64,000 nt of DNA. Origin: Veillonella_A intestinalis (GTDB lineage Bacteria; Bacillota; Negativicutes; Veillonellales; Veillonellaceae). The position numbers were made by a program, and so were the translations under genes. Every line of letters starts with the position of its first letter. Positions within the stretch are counted from its first letter, which is position 1. Below are positions 18,874 through 27,141 of this stretch, piece by piece. The notes under the pieces were generated by a model. It did no database searches, was not told the DNA's origin, and saw only the letters and a program-made list of their open reading frames with translations. The stretch is taken from contig NZ_CALPCB010000003.1 in NCBI RefSeq assembly GCF_943192895.1, positions 194,752-258,751 on the forward strand, written 5' to 3'.

Positions 18874-18922
18874 AAAAACTAGACTGAAATATTGACTAAG
18901 CCAACATTTCAGTCTAGTTTTT
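18874..18922. terminator. Bidirectional-type terminator
   Basis: AAAAACTAGACTGAAAT (18874-18890) pairs perfectly with ATTTCAGTCTAGTTTTT (18906-18922). A/T runs lie on both sides, so it could work in either direction. It most likely ends the minus-strand accessory genes to its right. Confidence 0.75.
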
Positions 18923-19061
18923 AAAATACACATGTTATATTCTTCTATTCTCTTAATTATTTAAAATAGCATTTTATCTAACATTATAAATTGAGAAGTT
19001 ACACTACCGCCAGGAAATACGGCCAAATAAAGTGCTTACTACTTACCTTACTTATACTAAC

Positions 19062-19439
19062 TCAATTAAAATAAATTCCACCAAACCACCATGTAAAAGC
19101 TCGGAAAATATACCACAGAATAAATGCAATATTTAATATGTACATCCATATAAAAAATAAAATTCGAACCTTTCTAGAATAATTTCTCCATAACATATTA
19201 ATTTTATAATAGTATGTAAATATAGAAAGTGAAAGCCCTAACAATATAGCAAGTCCCAATTCAAACCCAATATTAGCTACAATAGGAGATAGAAAAGATA
19301 TTGCAACAAATAATATGCCTAAAGGTAGAAATAAATAAATTTGCCATATATTTCTATTAATATGTTTTCTTTTACCATAACGAAACCCATAAAATAAGAA
19401 AAAACATACAGCTCCAATTATTATGCCACCAGGGTTCAC
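19062..19439 (-). CDS. Small polytopic membrane protein, paralog A, possible immunity protein
   Basis: A 125-residue protein with about four hydrophobic segments. It starts at a GTG with AAAGGAG upstream. It is a paralog of the protein at 22032-22400: both have NPGG at the start, RYG.R..INR.IW and LFLPLGI.F. I do not recognise a family. It lies in a cluster of small genes between pieces of a filamentous-haemagglutinin-like gene, so an immunity role against an inner-membrane-acting toxin is possible. That role is inference. Confidence 0.6.
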   Translation of the reverse strand: MNPGGIIIGAVCFFLFYGFRYGKRKHINRNIWQIYLFLPLGILFVAISFLSPIVANIGFELGLAILLGLSLSIFTYYYKINMLWRNYSRKVRILFFIWMYILNIAFILWYIFRAFTWWFGGIYFN

Positions 19440-19456
19440 TTTTAATTCTCCTTTAT

Positions 19457-19684
19457 TTAAAATACGTTCCCGTTCATTTTATTAACTCCAATATATATGG
19501 AATTAAATCTTCCCCTAAAGTACAAAAATACAAAAAATAATACTGACACACCATAATATAAAAAAGGAAAGGAATTAATCTTAACTATACCATATGTGCA
19601 AATATAATAAATCAAAATCAATGAAAATATATTGTAGGATAGAATCAAAAAAGAAAAATATAACTTTAAAATCAATATGATCAT
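19457..19684 (-). CDS. Small hydrophobic membrane protein, unknown
   Basis: A 75-residue, very AT-rich frame encoding two or three hydrophobic segments (about 1-30 and 40-58) and a short polar tail. Seventeen bases separate it from the GTG start of the next gene, so the two may be co-transcribed. The ribosome site is weak. It could be a truncated orphan immunity gene or a chance frame. Confidence 0.35.
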   Translation of the reverse strand: MIILILKLYFSFLILSYNIFSLILIYYICTYGIVKINSFPFLYYGVSVLFFVFLYFRGRFNSIYIGVNKMNGNVF

Positions 19685-19858
19685 TTTCTTTCAAAAAATG
19701 ACTTGCTTTTTTAAATATTTATATAAAAATAAATCTAATTGAACTAAAGAAGCTATCATCAAAAATAACTAGATTAATAATTTATCAGTCATGTTCCTTC
19801 CCTCATCTCTCTTTTTTCATATTAAACTTTAAGTAGTAACTATAGTTATAGTTTTGCC

Positions 19859-19948
19859 TTAGAGAGTTTCACCTATATCCTGAATCATACCAATCTTATC
19901 AATGCCATTACTATTACCTATAGTGATAACCTGTTCTACTCTATCACT
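19859..19948 (-). pseudogene. Fragment resembling a haemagglutinin/CdiA repeat
   Basis: An open fragment between stops reads VITIGNSNGIDKIGMIQDIG and ends TLA-free with TAA. It matches in spacing the SN...K.G.IQ...E pattern found in the clearer fragment at 21764-21946 (ITATSNDDTKGTIQAVSEA). No start codon or ribosome site is present. I read it as a leftover of a large two-partner-secretion exoprotein gene. Confidence 0.4.
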
Positions 19949-19979
19949 CTACTGTGAAAATATAAAATAATACCCCAAA

Positions 19980-20537
19980 CTATTTTACGATTATCCACTT
20001 ATTTTCTTTAATAAACTTTTTTAATTCATTAATTTGTAATACGGTAATCTCATCTCCTGCTTTCACATTATCATTTATAATCATTTGTGGATTAGTATTT
20101 ACTTGACTTGATATATCTTCTAAATATTTCCAATTATTTAATTTTACTATGCCTCCTGTAAATGGTCCCAATCTTGTATAAAAGGAATCTATAAAATACC
20201 AAGTATTATATGCTTCTCTATATATTAAATATGCATCTTTTTCATTACTACTAGCTTCTTTTATTATCAGCACTTTTTTTCGTTCAGAACCAATCGGTGT
20301 TTCTTCAATTATTTTATATGCTTTAGCATTTAAAGCTATTACATTATCTTTTTTTTGATTAAAATCTAAAACCATACCATTATTCAATATTTGAATATTA
20401 TAATTATCAACTTCTACTACCATATCACTACTTTCTTTAAACACTCCTGAATTAATATAAAAGTAAATCAAAAATATAATATTAACCACTATCGAAAGAT
20501 TTAATATAAACCATAAAACACTATTTCTCTTTAACAT
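19980..20537 (-). CDS. Membrane-anchored accessory protein, possible immunity protein
   Basis: A 185-residue protein with one N-terminal membrane helix (about 9-29) and a mixed alpha/beta soluble domain. No family is recognised. Its ATG lies one base past the stop of an upstream fragment (20539-20664) that looks like the C-terminal tail of a polymorphic toxin. Toxin tail followed at once by a small gene is the layout of toxin-immunity pairs, so an orphan immunity role is likely but unproven. Confidence 0.6.
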   Translation of the reverse strand: MLKRNSVLWFILNLSIVVNIIFLIYFYINSGVFKESSDMVVEVDNYNIQILNNGMVLDFNQKKDNVIALNAKAYKIIEETPIGSERKKVLIIKEASSNEKDAYLIYREAYNTWYFIDSFYTRLGPFTGGIVKLNNWKYLEDISSQVNTNPQMIINDNVKAGDEITVLQINELKKFIKENKWIIVK

Positions 20538-20538
20538 C

Positions 20539-20664
20539 TTATTTATTAACCTCTACAACCATCTCAAACTCTACATATATTTCAATAGGATTGATTGCCC
20601 CAGTTCTTTGCCAATCTATTCCAATTACATTAAAAGTATTGAAATTTAAATCCAGTCTTAAATA
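20539..20664 (-). pseudogene. C-terminal tail of a polymorphic toxin, orphan fragment
   Basis: A frame without start codon encodes about 40 residues including NVIGIDWQRTGAINPIEIYV and ends EVNK-stop, one base before the next ATG. The composition is protein-like and the frame is closed upstream by a stop. The position directly before an immunity-like gene suggests the remnant of a CdiA-type toxin C-terminus whose body has been lost. Confidence 0.5.
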
Positions 20665-21122
20665 TTACTCCGAGCAAAAAAATTATTATAATGAAATATT
20701 ACAACCCACTCATTAGTAAATTCATCTTTACCTGTAATCTTATTTTTTTTCATTATTGGTTCTGCTATAAAAAAATATTGATTATTATAAGCACTAAAGT
20801 CTTTATATTTTATACCAATTTCACTAATCACCCACCCCATTCGCTCAAACTGTTCAATTAATTCATTTAATATTATATCCGGAGAATCATTAGTATGTAC
20901 TATAAAGCTTATTTTCTTCTCAATCTGCAAATAACCTTTAACTTTCATTTCACTATGCTCATATTTTTGAACAAACTCTATTTGTTCTGCAGCCTGCTTC
21001 AAGAGTTCTACCCTCTGATCAATATAAGAGTGAAAAACAATTTGATACAAGCAGCCCAATAAAAATACGGAAATTAAAACGCCTCCATATATATATCCTA
21101 ATTTACGAATAAATTTCCTCAC
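20658..21122 (-). CDS. Membrane-anchored accessory protein, possible immunity protein
   Basis: A 154-residue protein starting at GTG after AAGGAGATTTGTAAA. One N-terminal helix (about 10-29, ending at Cys-24, a weak lipobox) is followed by a helical and beta soluble domain with IVHTNDSPDIILNELIEQF. No known family. Upstream, after only 14 bases, a start-less fragment (21137-21258) ends, again giving a tail-then-gene layout. Likely an orphan immunity or other accessory protein. Confidence 0.55.
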   Translation of the reverse strand: MRKFIRKLGYIYGGVLISVFLLGCLYQIVFHSYIDQRVELLKQAAEQIEFVQKYEHSEMKVKGYLQIEKKISFIVHTNDSPDIILNELIEQFERMGWVISEIGIKYKDFSAYNNQYFFIAEPIMKKNKITGKDEFTNEWVVIFHYNNFFARSNI

Positions 21123-21136
21123 TTTACAAATCTCCT

Positions 21137-21258
21137 TTATCCATTAAAGAATATCCCCATCTGTTGTAAGCCGCGCCCTTCTGCCATACTGGCTTGTAAC
21201 GCACTCGCTGTATGGCTTTGGTAATATTCATATTTATAAGCTAATGCTAGATACCTAA
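21137..21258 (-). pseudogene. Start-less exoprotein fragment
   Basis: An open fragment of about 40 codons with protein-like composition, including YEYYQSHTASALQASMAEGR and ending FFNG-stop. It has no start codon or ribosome site and base use is less AT-rich than the small genes around it. It is probably a piece of a large secreted protein left by recombination. Which protein is not certain. Confidence 0.4.
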
Positions 21259-21707
21259 AAAGCACCTTGAGATTTATATGTATTATTGTGACTCTTCAAA
21301 TACTCATAGTTATAACGTATTTTATAAGGCATTTCTTCTAATGATTTAAAAATAATGGTATTATATTTATTTTTTATAAGTTCTATTTTATAACTATTTT
21401 GATATTCCATCTCATCTAAATATAAATAGATATCATCATTATCATCAGAAAATATAATATAAATTCCCTTTTTATAGGCATAATAAGTTCCATCTTCTTT
21501 AAGTAAAGATTGACCTTTATCAATTAACTCTATTTGCTTTTTTTTATCAAAAATACTATTATACTTTTCCATAATAACATATCGATATGTATAATATTCA
21601 TATTGATGCCATAAAAATAAACCTATTATTTGAAAAAAAGCTATAGAAACTAGAATTAGAATCAAAATGCTTATAACTTTTATACTATTTTTAAATAAAT
21701 TCTTCAT
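21255..21707 (-). CDS. Membrane-anchored accessory protein, unknown
   Basis: About 150 residues. One long hydrophobic segment (about 9-34) precedes a Tyr- and Lys-rich soluble part with acidic stretch SDDNDDIYLYLDEMEYQ. The start could be the ATG at 21707 or one at 21725. The gene follows directly after the haemagglutinin-repeat fragment at 21764-21946, and ends inside the next fragment. Same architecture as the two small anchored proteins downstream; an orphan immunity role is a guess. Confidence 0.5.
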   Translation of the reverse strand: MKNLFKNSIKVISILILILVSIAFFQIIGLFLWHQYEYYTYRYVIMEKYNSIFDKKKQIELIDKGQSLLKEDGTYYAYKKGIYIIFSDDNDDIYLYLDEMEYQNSYKIELIKNKYNTIIFKSLEEMPYKIRYNYEYLKSHNNTYKSQGAF

Positions 21708-21763
21708 AATACTATATAACTCCATTGAATTTTATTATATATACATATGATTCCAAATATTCT

Positions 21764-22012
21764 GCGCTTAGAGCTCTGTAATAAGACATCATTTGCCCCT
21801 ATAGCTTCACTAACGGCCTGAATAGTACCTTTTGTATCATCATTACTCGTAGCCGTAATGGATATTTGACTATCTTTCGAAATGACATTACCAGCAATAT
21901 ATGTTGTCGAATGAAACGATTCCGATTGTGACGAGGTATAGGCGCCCTAAACTAACTGTTAGGCCTGAGCTAGAGCGTTTAACATAATATGTTACATCTG
22001 CTGTAATTCTAA
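21764..22012 (-). pseudogene. Remnant of filamentous haemagglutinin/CdiA repeat region
   Basis: From 21946 downward the frame reads GAYTSSQSESFHSTTYIAGN, then ISITATSNDDTKGTIQAVSE. The pattern S-x-H-x-S-T-x-I-x-A-G-N is that of haemagglutinin repeats in FhaB/CdiA exoproteins. Upstream the same coding sense continues only through stops and a frame change (TTLELQQM, then LNALAQA), so the gene is broken. No start or ribosome site exists. This is the best evidence that the AT-rich cluster is a decayed contact-dependent inhibition locus. Confidence 0.7.
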
Positions 22013-22031
22013 AGTCGTCGCTAAAAAATAT

Positions 22032-22400
22032 TCATACCATAAAAATAATGCAAACTTTAAATCCATATAATATTATGATAAAAACTCTTAAAATATGACA
22101 TATTACATAAAAAAGGCGCCTAATATTTCTGCTAAATTTATTCCAGACCTTTCCTAATTTATAATACCTAATAATTATAGAAATCCATGTCCAACCTAAA
22201 AGCCCTGCTCCAAATTCAAATAAAACATCTCCTACATAAGATAATGATAGCAAAGAAGCCATAATAAAAACTATACCTAGTGGCAGAAATAAAATTGTAT
22301 ACCATATTGTTCTATTTATATCTCTTCTATCACCATATCTAGAATAGTAAAAAGATAAAAAACATGAAACAGCCATAAAAAAACCGCCTGGATTTATCAT
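22032..22400 (-). CDS. Small polytopic membrane protein, paralog B, possible immunity protein
   Basis: A 122-residue protein with about four hydrophobic segments, paralogous to 19062-19439 (NPGG start, RYG.RRDINRTIW, LFLPLGIVF). Its ATG comes four bases after the stop of a start-less fragment ending AKTDLEKVGK (22405-22470), again a tail-then-gene arrangement. No family recognised. Two diverged copies 2.6 kb apart suggest duplication or repeated capture of related cassettes. Confidence 0.6.
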   Translation of the reverse strand: MINPGGFFMAVSCFLSFYYSRYGDRRDINRTIWYTILFLPLGIVFIMASLLSLSYVGDVLFEFGAGLLGWTWISIIIRYYKLGKVWNKFSRNIRRLFYVICHILRVFIIILYGFKVCIIFMV

Positions 22401-22404
22401 CTTA

Positions 22405-22470
22405 TTACTTACCTACCTTTTCTAAATCAGTTTTAGCTCTTGCCCTAAATGTTATACATTTAAGGTATCT
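22405..22470 (-). pseudogene. Short start-less coding tail, possible toxin end
   Basis: About 20 codons reading RYLKCITFRARAKTDLEKVG then a Lys and stop, directly upstream of the paralog B gene. It has no start. In context with 20539-20664 it may be the tail of another lost toxin. It is short, so chance cannot be excluded. Confidence 0.3.
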
Positions 22471-22556
22471 CCTTCACAAAACCAAAAACCAAACTCCCAT
22501 GACGTGATTAAACGCCCTTCACTAAAACATACAACCTAAGCGAACAGACAATAACA

Positions 22557-22859
22557 TTAACTACAAAGTTTCAAATTTAATATTTTACTCCGAAGTACAT
22601 ACTTATAAGGCAATAAAAAAGAAGATCCCATCTCATCTACTGTACTTACTATTTCAGTGGACGTACGGATACCTTCTATCTCTACTCGCTTTGTCTGGTT
22701 TTGTTCATTACAAGCCTCTGCTCGTTGCCGTTCCATTGCTAATTGTTCTTGCTGTACTACATTCAGCATCACTAAATCAGCGGCACTCACTAGTACAATC
22801 CCCCATACAGGTGCACTGATAGCCATAACTATGGCCATTTTAACACAAGCCTGTCTCAT
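22557..22859 (-). CDS. Small exported protein, unknown, possibly truncated
   Basis: A 100-residue frame with an N-terminal signal-like segment (KMAIVMAISAPVWGIVLVSA). A Gln/Glu-rich coiled-coil-like stretch (about 35-65) and a short basic end follow. The last residues (ILNLKLCS) change in character, and the DNA there resembles the DNA near 20650, which suggests a recombination-made end. Downstream another open stretch without start reads SEGRLITSWEFGFWFCEG. I do not recognise the protein; it may be the 5-prime part of a longer lost gene. Confidence 0.4.
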   Translation of the reverse strand: MRQACVKMAIVMAISAPVWGIVLVSAADLVMLNVVQQEQLAMERQRAEACNEQNQTKRVEIEGIRTSTEIVSTVDEMGSSFLLPYKYVLRSKILNLKLCS

Positions 22860-23045
22860 ACTAACACTCCTAGCCTCTCACTTAATCAATATATTTTATA
22901 CCTATATTCATTCTATTTATGACAATTTTATCTCATATATAAGCGTTTGTCCATCATCATTTTTTCATGTATAAATAAGATATCACTATCTTACAAAAAA
23001 TATAGCAATTATTTTTGTATCCTTTTAAAATTTAGGAAATAAATA

Positions 23046-23097
23046 AAAAATATCGTACTACCTTATTTAATATTAAATAAGGTAGTACGATATTTTT
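23046..23097. terminator. Perfect 52-bp palindrome, probable terminator
   Basis: The sequence is an exact palindrome with 26-base arms, starting AAAAATATCGTACTACC and ending in its complement. In RNA it would form a long stem with an A-T rich tip and terminal T run in both directions. It lies about 130 bases past the hutI stop and 240 bases before the start-less accessory cluster. The rest of 22860-23225 shows no gene. Confidence 0.65.
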
Positions 23098-23225
23098 ACT
23101 TCTATTAAATTATGTCATTTCTAAATAAAACAACAATATCCGACTTTTCAAGTAGCCAAAAATTTAACCACTAAATTTATATAGCGCCTTGTCGTTCGGC
23201 TATTAATCATAATAGATTGATTAAC

Positions 23226-24470
23226 CTATGCTTGATATACTACTTTACCTTTTTTAATAACAGTTTCTACAATATTCACACCCGTATGGTATGGCAAGAA
23301 TTTATAGGAAGGATATTGAAGAATCACAATGTCAGCTTGTTTTCCTTCTTCAATAGAACCAATCTGATCCGCCCGTCCTACAGCAGCTGCCCCATTTAGG
23401 GTAAGTGCTGTAATCGCTTCTTCCGCGGTCATCCCCATATAAATAACTCCAAGAGCAATCATAAGTGGTACAGAATTTGTAAAACCACTACCTGGATTAA
23501 AGTCAGTTGCTAACGCTACGGCACAGCCTGCATCAATCATTTTACGAGCTGGTGCAAATTGTTCTTTTAAACAGAATGCGGTTGTCGGCAATAAAGTTGC
23601 CACTGTATCACTGTTCGCTAATGCCTTAACACCTTCATCAGAAGCATGCAATAAGTGATCCGCCGAATGACATCCTAGCTCAGCACCTAATTCAGCACCA
23701 CCTAAGGTTACAATTTCATCGGCATGAATTTTCAAATCGAACCCCATATTTTTAGCTTGTTGCAAGAATTGACGGCTCTCTTCAATAGAGAATACACCTT
23801 TTTCACAGAAAATATCGCAGAATTGAGCTAAATCTTTTTGTTTTACTTCTGGCATTACCTCATCGACTAAGAATTGTAAAAATTCTTGATTCCGCCCTTT
23901 AAATTCAGGTGGAATAGAGTGAGCCCCCATAAAGGTACGCACAATTTCAACAGGTTGACGATTTTCAAGCTCTTTCATTACTTCCAACTGGCGAATTTCA
24001 GTATCATGGTCCATACCATAACCACTTTTACCTTCTACCGTAGTAATACCAAAGGCCAACATTTTATTTAAAATATCTAAGCTATGATCAATTAATTCCT
24101 CAGCCGATGCATTACGAGTAGCCTGCATTGTATTATTAATGCCACCACCACGTTCCATGATTTCCATGTAGGTCATGCCTTCCATGCGCCACAAGAACTC
24201 ATCAGCACGATATCCACCAAATACAAAATGAGTATGAGAATCTACAAAACCTGGTAAAACTGTTTTTCCAGTAGCATCAATTTGCTTATCTGCTGGTACG
24301 CTTGCTTCCCAACTTTGGTCATTACCAATCGCTTTGATACGTCCATCTTCAATAAGTACTGACGTATTTTCATAAATACGAACATCTTTCATAGCAGCAC
24401 CTTTAAGAGCAGTATGGCCTAATGGGGTTACTACTTGAGATGCATTTTTTATTAGTAATTGTTCTGACAT
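23226..24470 (-). CDS. hutI: Imidazolonepropionase
   Basis: Third step of histidine degradation: imidazolone-5-propionate to N-formimidoyl-L-glutamate, in the cytoplasm. It is an amidohydrolase of 414 residues. The metal site motif FVDSHTHFVFGG (about 72-83) is clear, with later ligands in DLKIHADEI (about 240-248) and the Asp in ALATDFNPG (about 318-326). The ATG at 24470 has GGAGAGATAT upstream and is preferred to a frame to 24500. It follows hutU after about 280 bases containing an inverted repeat. Confidence 0.96.
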   Translation of the reverse strand: MSEQLLIKNASQVVTPLGHTALKGAAMKDVRIYENTSVLIEDGRIKAIGNDQSWEASVPADKQIDATGKTVLPGFVDSHTHFVFGGYRADEFLWRMEGMTYMEIMERGGGINNTMQATRNASAEELIDHSLDILNKMLAFGITTVEGKSGYGMDHDTEIRQLEVMKELENRQPVEIVRTFMGAHSIPPEFKGRNQEFLQFLVDEVMPEVKQKDLAQFCDIFCEKGVFSIEESRQFLQQAKNMGFDLKIHADEIVTLGGAELGAELGCHSADHLLHASDEGVKALANSDTVATLLPTTAFCLKEQFAPARKMIDAGCAVALATDFNPGSGFTNSVPLMIALGVIYMGMTAEEAITALTLNGAAAVGRADQIGSIEEGKQADIVILQYPSYKFLPYHTGVNIVETVIKKGKVVYQA

Positions 24471-24494
24471 ATATCTCTCCTTAAATGGAACAGT

Positions 24495-24529
24495 AACCAC
24501 TGCTAGGCCAAACAGGCCTAACAGTGGTT
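24495..24529 (-). promoter_or_regulatory. Inverted repeat in the hutI leader
   Basis: AACCACTGCTAGGCC (24495-24509) pairs with GGCCTAACAGTGGTT (24515-24529) with one mismatch. It lies 25 bases upstream of the hutI start on the coding strand and lacks a T run, so it is not a normal terminator. It could be an RNA stem that affects translation or stability, or a protein binding site. Confidence 0.4.
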
Positions 24530-24651
24530 GCTATTATAATAAACTACTTAGTATATAATTTTTCTACCGTGTCTAAATCCTACCGAGCTGTATTTATATA
24601 TGACTAACGGTATCTACCGAGCATTAATGACTAAGTAGAACGTTAGCTGTT

Positions 24652-24670
24652 AGAGCTAACATTTTTAGTG
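24652..24670. repeat. Short hairpin between hutU and hutI
   Basis: GTTAGCT pairs with AGCTAAC across five bases, followed on the plus strand by ATTTTTAGTG. As a plus-strand terminator it would have no upstream gene; on the hut strand it has no clear T tract. Probably an intercistronic stem. Confidence 0.3.
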
Positions 24671-24751
24671 TATCACTTAATTGCTACTTTGGCGAGTCGT
24701 TATGATAATTGCGAGTCAATCATAACTATTTAATAAGTAGACAATGTAAGC

Positions 24752-26800
24752 TTAGTCTTTAATCACTTTAGCAGTGGGATATACTTTAGCTACAGCGGCT
24801 TTTACTTTTGCATCATCAGCTACAAACGGAATTGTAATATGGCCTACCCCTGCGCGTGTTTTATTAAATTCCACAGCAGTTTCCATAGCATGTTCATTAC
24901 GAGCCCAAGAACGACGAGCTACACCACCAATTACGTCCCAAGACATAGCGGAACGAATAATTTCATCCACACGATGGCTACCATCAAGCACAAGGCCAAA
25001 ACCACCATTGATAGCTTTACCAATACCAGTGCCGCCACCATTATGAAGAGCAATCAAACTCATGCCACGAGCTGCGTTACCTGCATATGTTTGAATCGCC
25101 ATATCAGCCATTACATTAGAACCATCTTTAATATTTGATGTTTCACGGAATGGGGAATCTGTGCCAGATACGTCATGATGGTCACGACCAAGCATAACAG
25201 GGCCAATTTCACCTAAACGAACTAATTCATTGAAACGAAGAGCAATGCGTACACGCCCAACTTCATCTTGGTATAAAATACGAGCTTGTGTACCAACAAC
25301 CATCTTGTTTTCTTCTGCATCACGAATCCAGTTATAATTATCGCGGTCTTGGTAACGACGATCTACTTCAATACATTCCATAGCTGCTTGGTCTGTTTTA
25401 TGTAAGTCTTCTGGCTTACCACTTAAGCAAACCCAGCGGAATGGACCATACCCATAGTCAAAGAGATGTGGCCCCATAATATCTTCTACATAACTTGGCC
25501 AAATGAAGCCATCTTTATCATCAATACCATTTTTAGAAATTTCTTTTACGCCCGCATCATAAACAGCTTTCATAAAGGAATTACCATAGTCAAAGAAGTA
25601 AATACCTTTGCCAGTTAACTGTTTTAAAGCTTCAAAATGAGCTTTCAAAGTTTCATCAACTAAACTACGGAATTTAGCTGGATCCTCTGCCAATAAACGA
25701 GTCCGTTCTTCAAAGGAAATACCTTGTGGGCAATAACCACCATCATATACATTATGGCAAGATGTTTGGTCAGAAATTAAATCTACATGCACATCATTAG
25801 CTGCAATATATTCTAATAGGTCAACAATATTGCCATGGTAAGCATAAGCTTTACCTTCTTTAGCGGCCATAGACTCTTGCGCCATCTTAATAATTTCAGG
25901 TAAAGAATCAGATACGCCTGAAATCCAACCTTGATCTAAACGAGTTTTAATACGAGAGTAGTCAACTTCAGCTACAATAGCTACACAATTAGCAATTTCA
26001 GCCGCTTTACCTTGTGCACCACTCATACCGCCAAGACCAGATGTAACAAATAATTTGCCACTTAAATCGCCATCTACTGGAATACCAAGTTTCATACGCC
26101 CCGCATTTAAAATGGTATTAAAGGTACCGTGTACAATACCTTGTGGGCCAATGTACATCCAGCCACCCGCTGTCATTTGACCGTAGTTAGCAACGCCCAT
26201 TTCTTCAGCAATTTCCCAATCTTTAAGATTATCAAATAAACCTACCATCATACCATTCGTAATAATTACGCGTGGCGCTTCTGGTTTAGATTTGAATAAG
26301 CCTACAGGATGTCCAGAAGCTACAACTAACGTTTGATCTTGAGTTACTTCTTCTAAATAGCGTTTAATTAATAAATATTGCATCCAGTCATGGCAAACGC
26401 TACCAGTTTCACCATATGTAACGAGTTCATATGGATATAAAGCAACTTCAAAGTCTAAGTTATTATCAATCATAACTTGGAACGCTTTACCTTCTACACA
26501 ATTGCCTTTATATTCATCAATTGGTTTACCATATAAACGACCTTCTGGACGGAAACGATATCCATAAATACGTCCTCGTGTAGTCAATTCTTCTAAGAAT
26601 TCAGGAATCAATTCATCATGATATTCTTCTGGAATATAGCGAAGTGCATTTTTTAATGCCACTTCCGTCTGTTCTGGTGTCAAACGAAAACCACGATCAG
26701 GGGCCCGTCGAATCCCTTCTTCAAAGGTTTTCTTTGGCGGTAAGCCTTGAGAAAAATCAAGTTTAATGGTCATAGCGTCTTGTACAATTTTGTTATTCAT
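24752..26800 (-). CDS. hutU: Urocanate hydratase, long form
   Basis: Second step of histidine degradation: urocanate to imidazolone propionate, using tightly bound NAD. The 682 residues exceed the usual bacterial 550-560 and match the long type known from animal UROC1 and some anaerobes. It contains YGQMTAGGWMYIGPQGIVHG, the glycine-rich VTSGLGGMSGAQGKA and GRDHHDVSGTDSPFRET in the substrate region. The ATG follows AAAGGGGTGGACCT. hutH, which makes urocanate, is not in the window. Confidence 0.95.
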   Translation of the reverse strand: MNNKIVQDAMTIKLDFSQGLPPKKTFEEGIRRAPDRGFRLTPEQTEVALKNALRYIPEEYHDELIPEFLEELTTRGRIYGYRFRPEGRLYGKPIDEYKGNCVEGKAFQVMIDNNLDFEVALYPYELVTYGETGSVCHDWMQYLLIKRYLEEVTQDQTLVVASGHPVGLFKSKPEAPRVIITNGMMVGLFDNLKDWEIAEEMGVANYGQMTAGGWMYIGPQGIVHGTFNTILNAGRMKLGIPVDGDLSGKLFVTSGLGGMSGAQGKAAEIANCVAIVAEVDYSRIKTRLDQGWISGVSDSLPEIIKMAQESMAAKEGKAYAYHGNIVDLLEYIAANDVHVDLISDQTSCHNVYDGGYCPQGISFEERTRLLAEDPAKFRSLVDETLKAHFEALKQLTGKGIYFFDYGNSFMKAVYDAGVKEISKNGIDDKDGFIWPSYVEDIMGPHLFDYGYGPFRWVCLSGKPEDLHKTDQAAMECIEVDRRYQDRDNYNWIRDAEENKMVVGTQARILYQDEVGRVRIALRFNELVRLGEIGPVMLGRDHHDVSGTDSPFRETSNIKDGSNVMADMAIQTYAGNAARGMSLIALHNGGGTGIGKAINGGFGLVLDGSHRVDEIIRSAMSWDVIGGVARRSWARNEHAMETAVEFNKTRAGVGHITIPFVADDAKVKAAVAKVYPTAKVIKD

Positions 26801-26900
26801 AGGTCCACCCCTTTTGAAATGACTACAATATTTGCTTACGCATTGTATCGACTATACTGATTACATTTATTGTATACATTACTCATCTGAAAAACGTCTA
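26801..26900 (-). promoter_or_regulatory. Upstream region of hutU with operator-like palindrome
   Basis: TGTATACA (26871-26878) is a perfect palindrome inside TTGTATACATT, of the type bound by GntR-family repressors such as HutC. A related ATTGTATCGACTATAC lies at 26842-26857 and could hold the -10. This is suggestive only; no repressor gene is seen here. The rest of 26901-27070 shows nothing clear. Confidence 0.3.
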
Positions 26901-27074
26901 ACACTATTCGATTTATCTTGATTTTTAACATTGATTTTTGTTTATATATATTAACGCCATTAATTCAATTAGACATAATCGTTAGACACATCAAAGAAAG
27001 ACTTTTATACATAATTATAATCAAAAGCAAACTCTAATTATTTGATTACATTACAGAAGAAAACAGAAAATAAA

Positions 27075-27109
27075 AAATCAGCCTCTACCCATAGGATAGA
27101 AGCCGATTT
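27075..27109 (-). terminator. Terminator after nfnAB
   Basis: On the minus strand AAATCGGCTTCTA pairs with TAGAGGCTGATTT using two G-U wobbles, followed by TTTATTTTC. It begins about 35 bases past the nfnAB stop. Confidence 0.7.
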
Positions 27110-27141
27110 CTTAACGTCTAAATATTATTTTAGTAACTATT

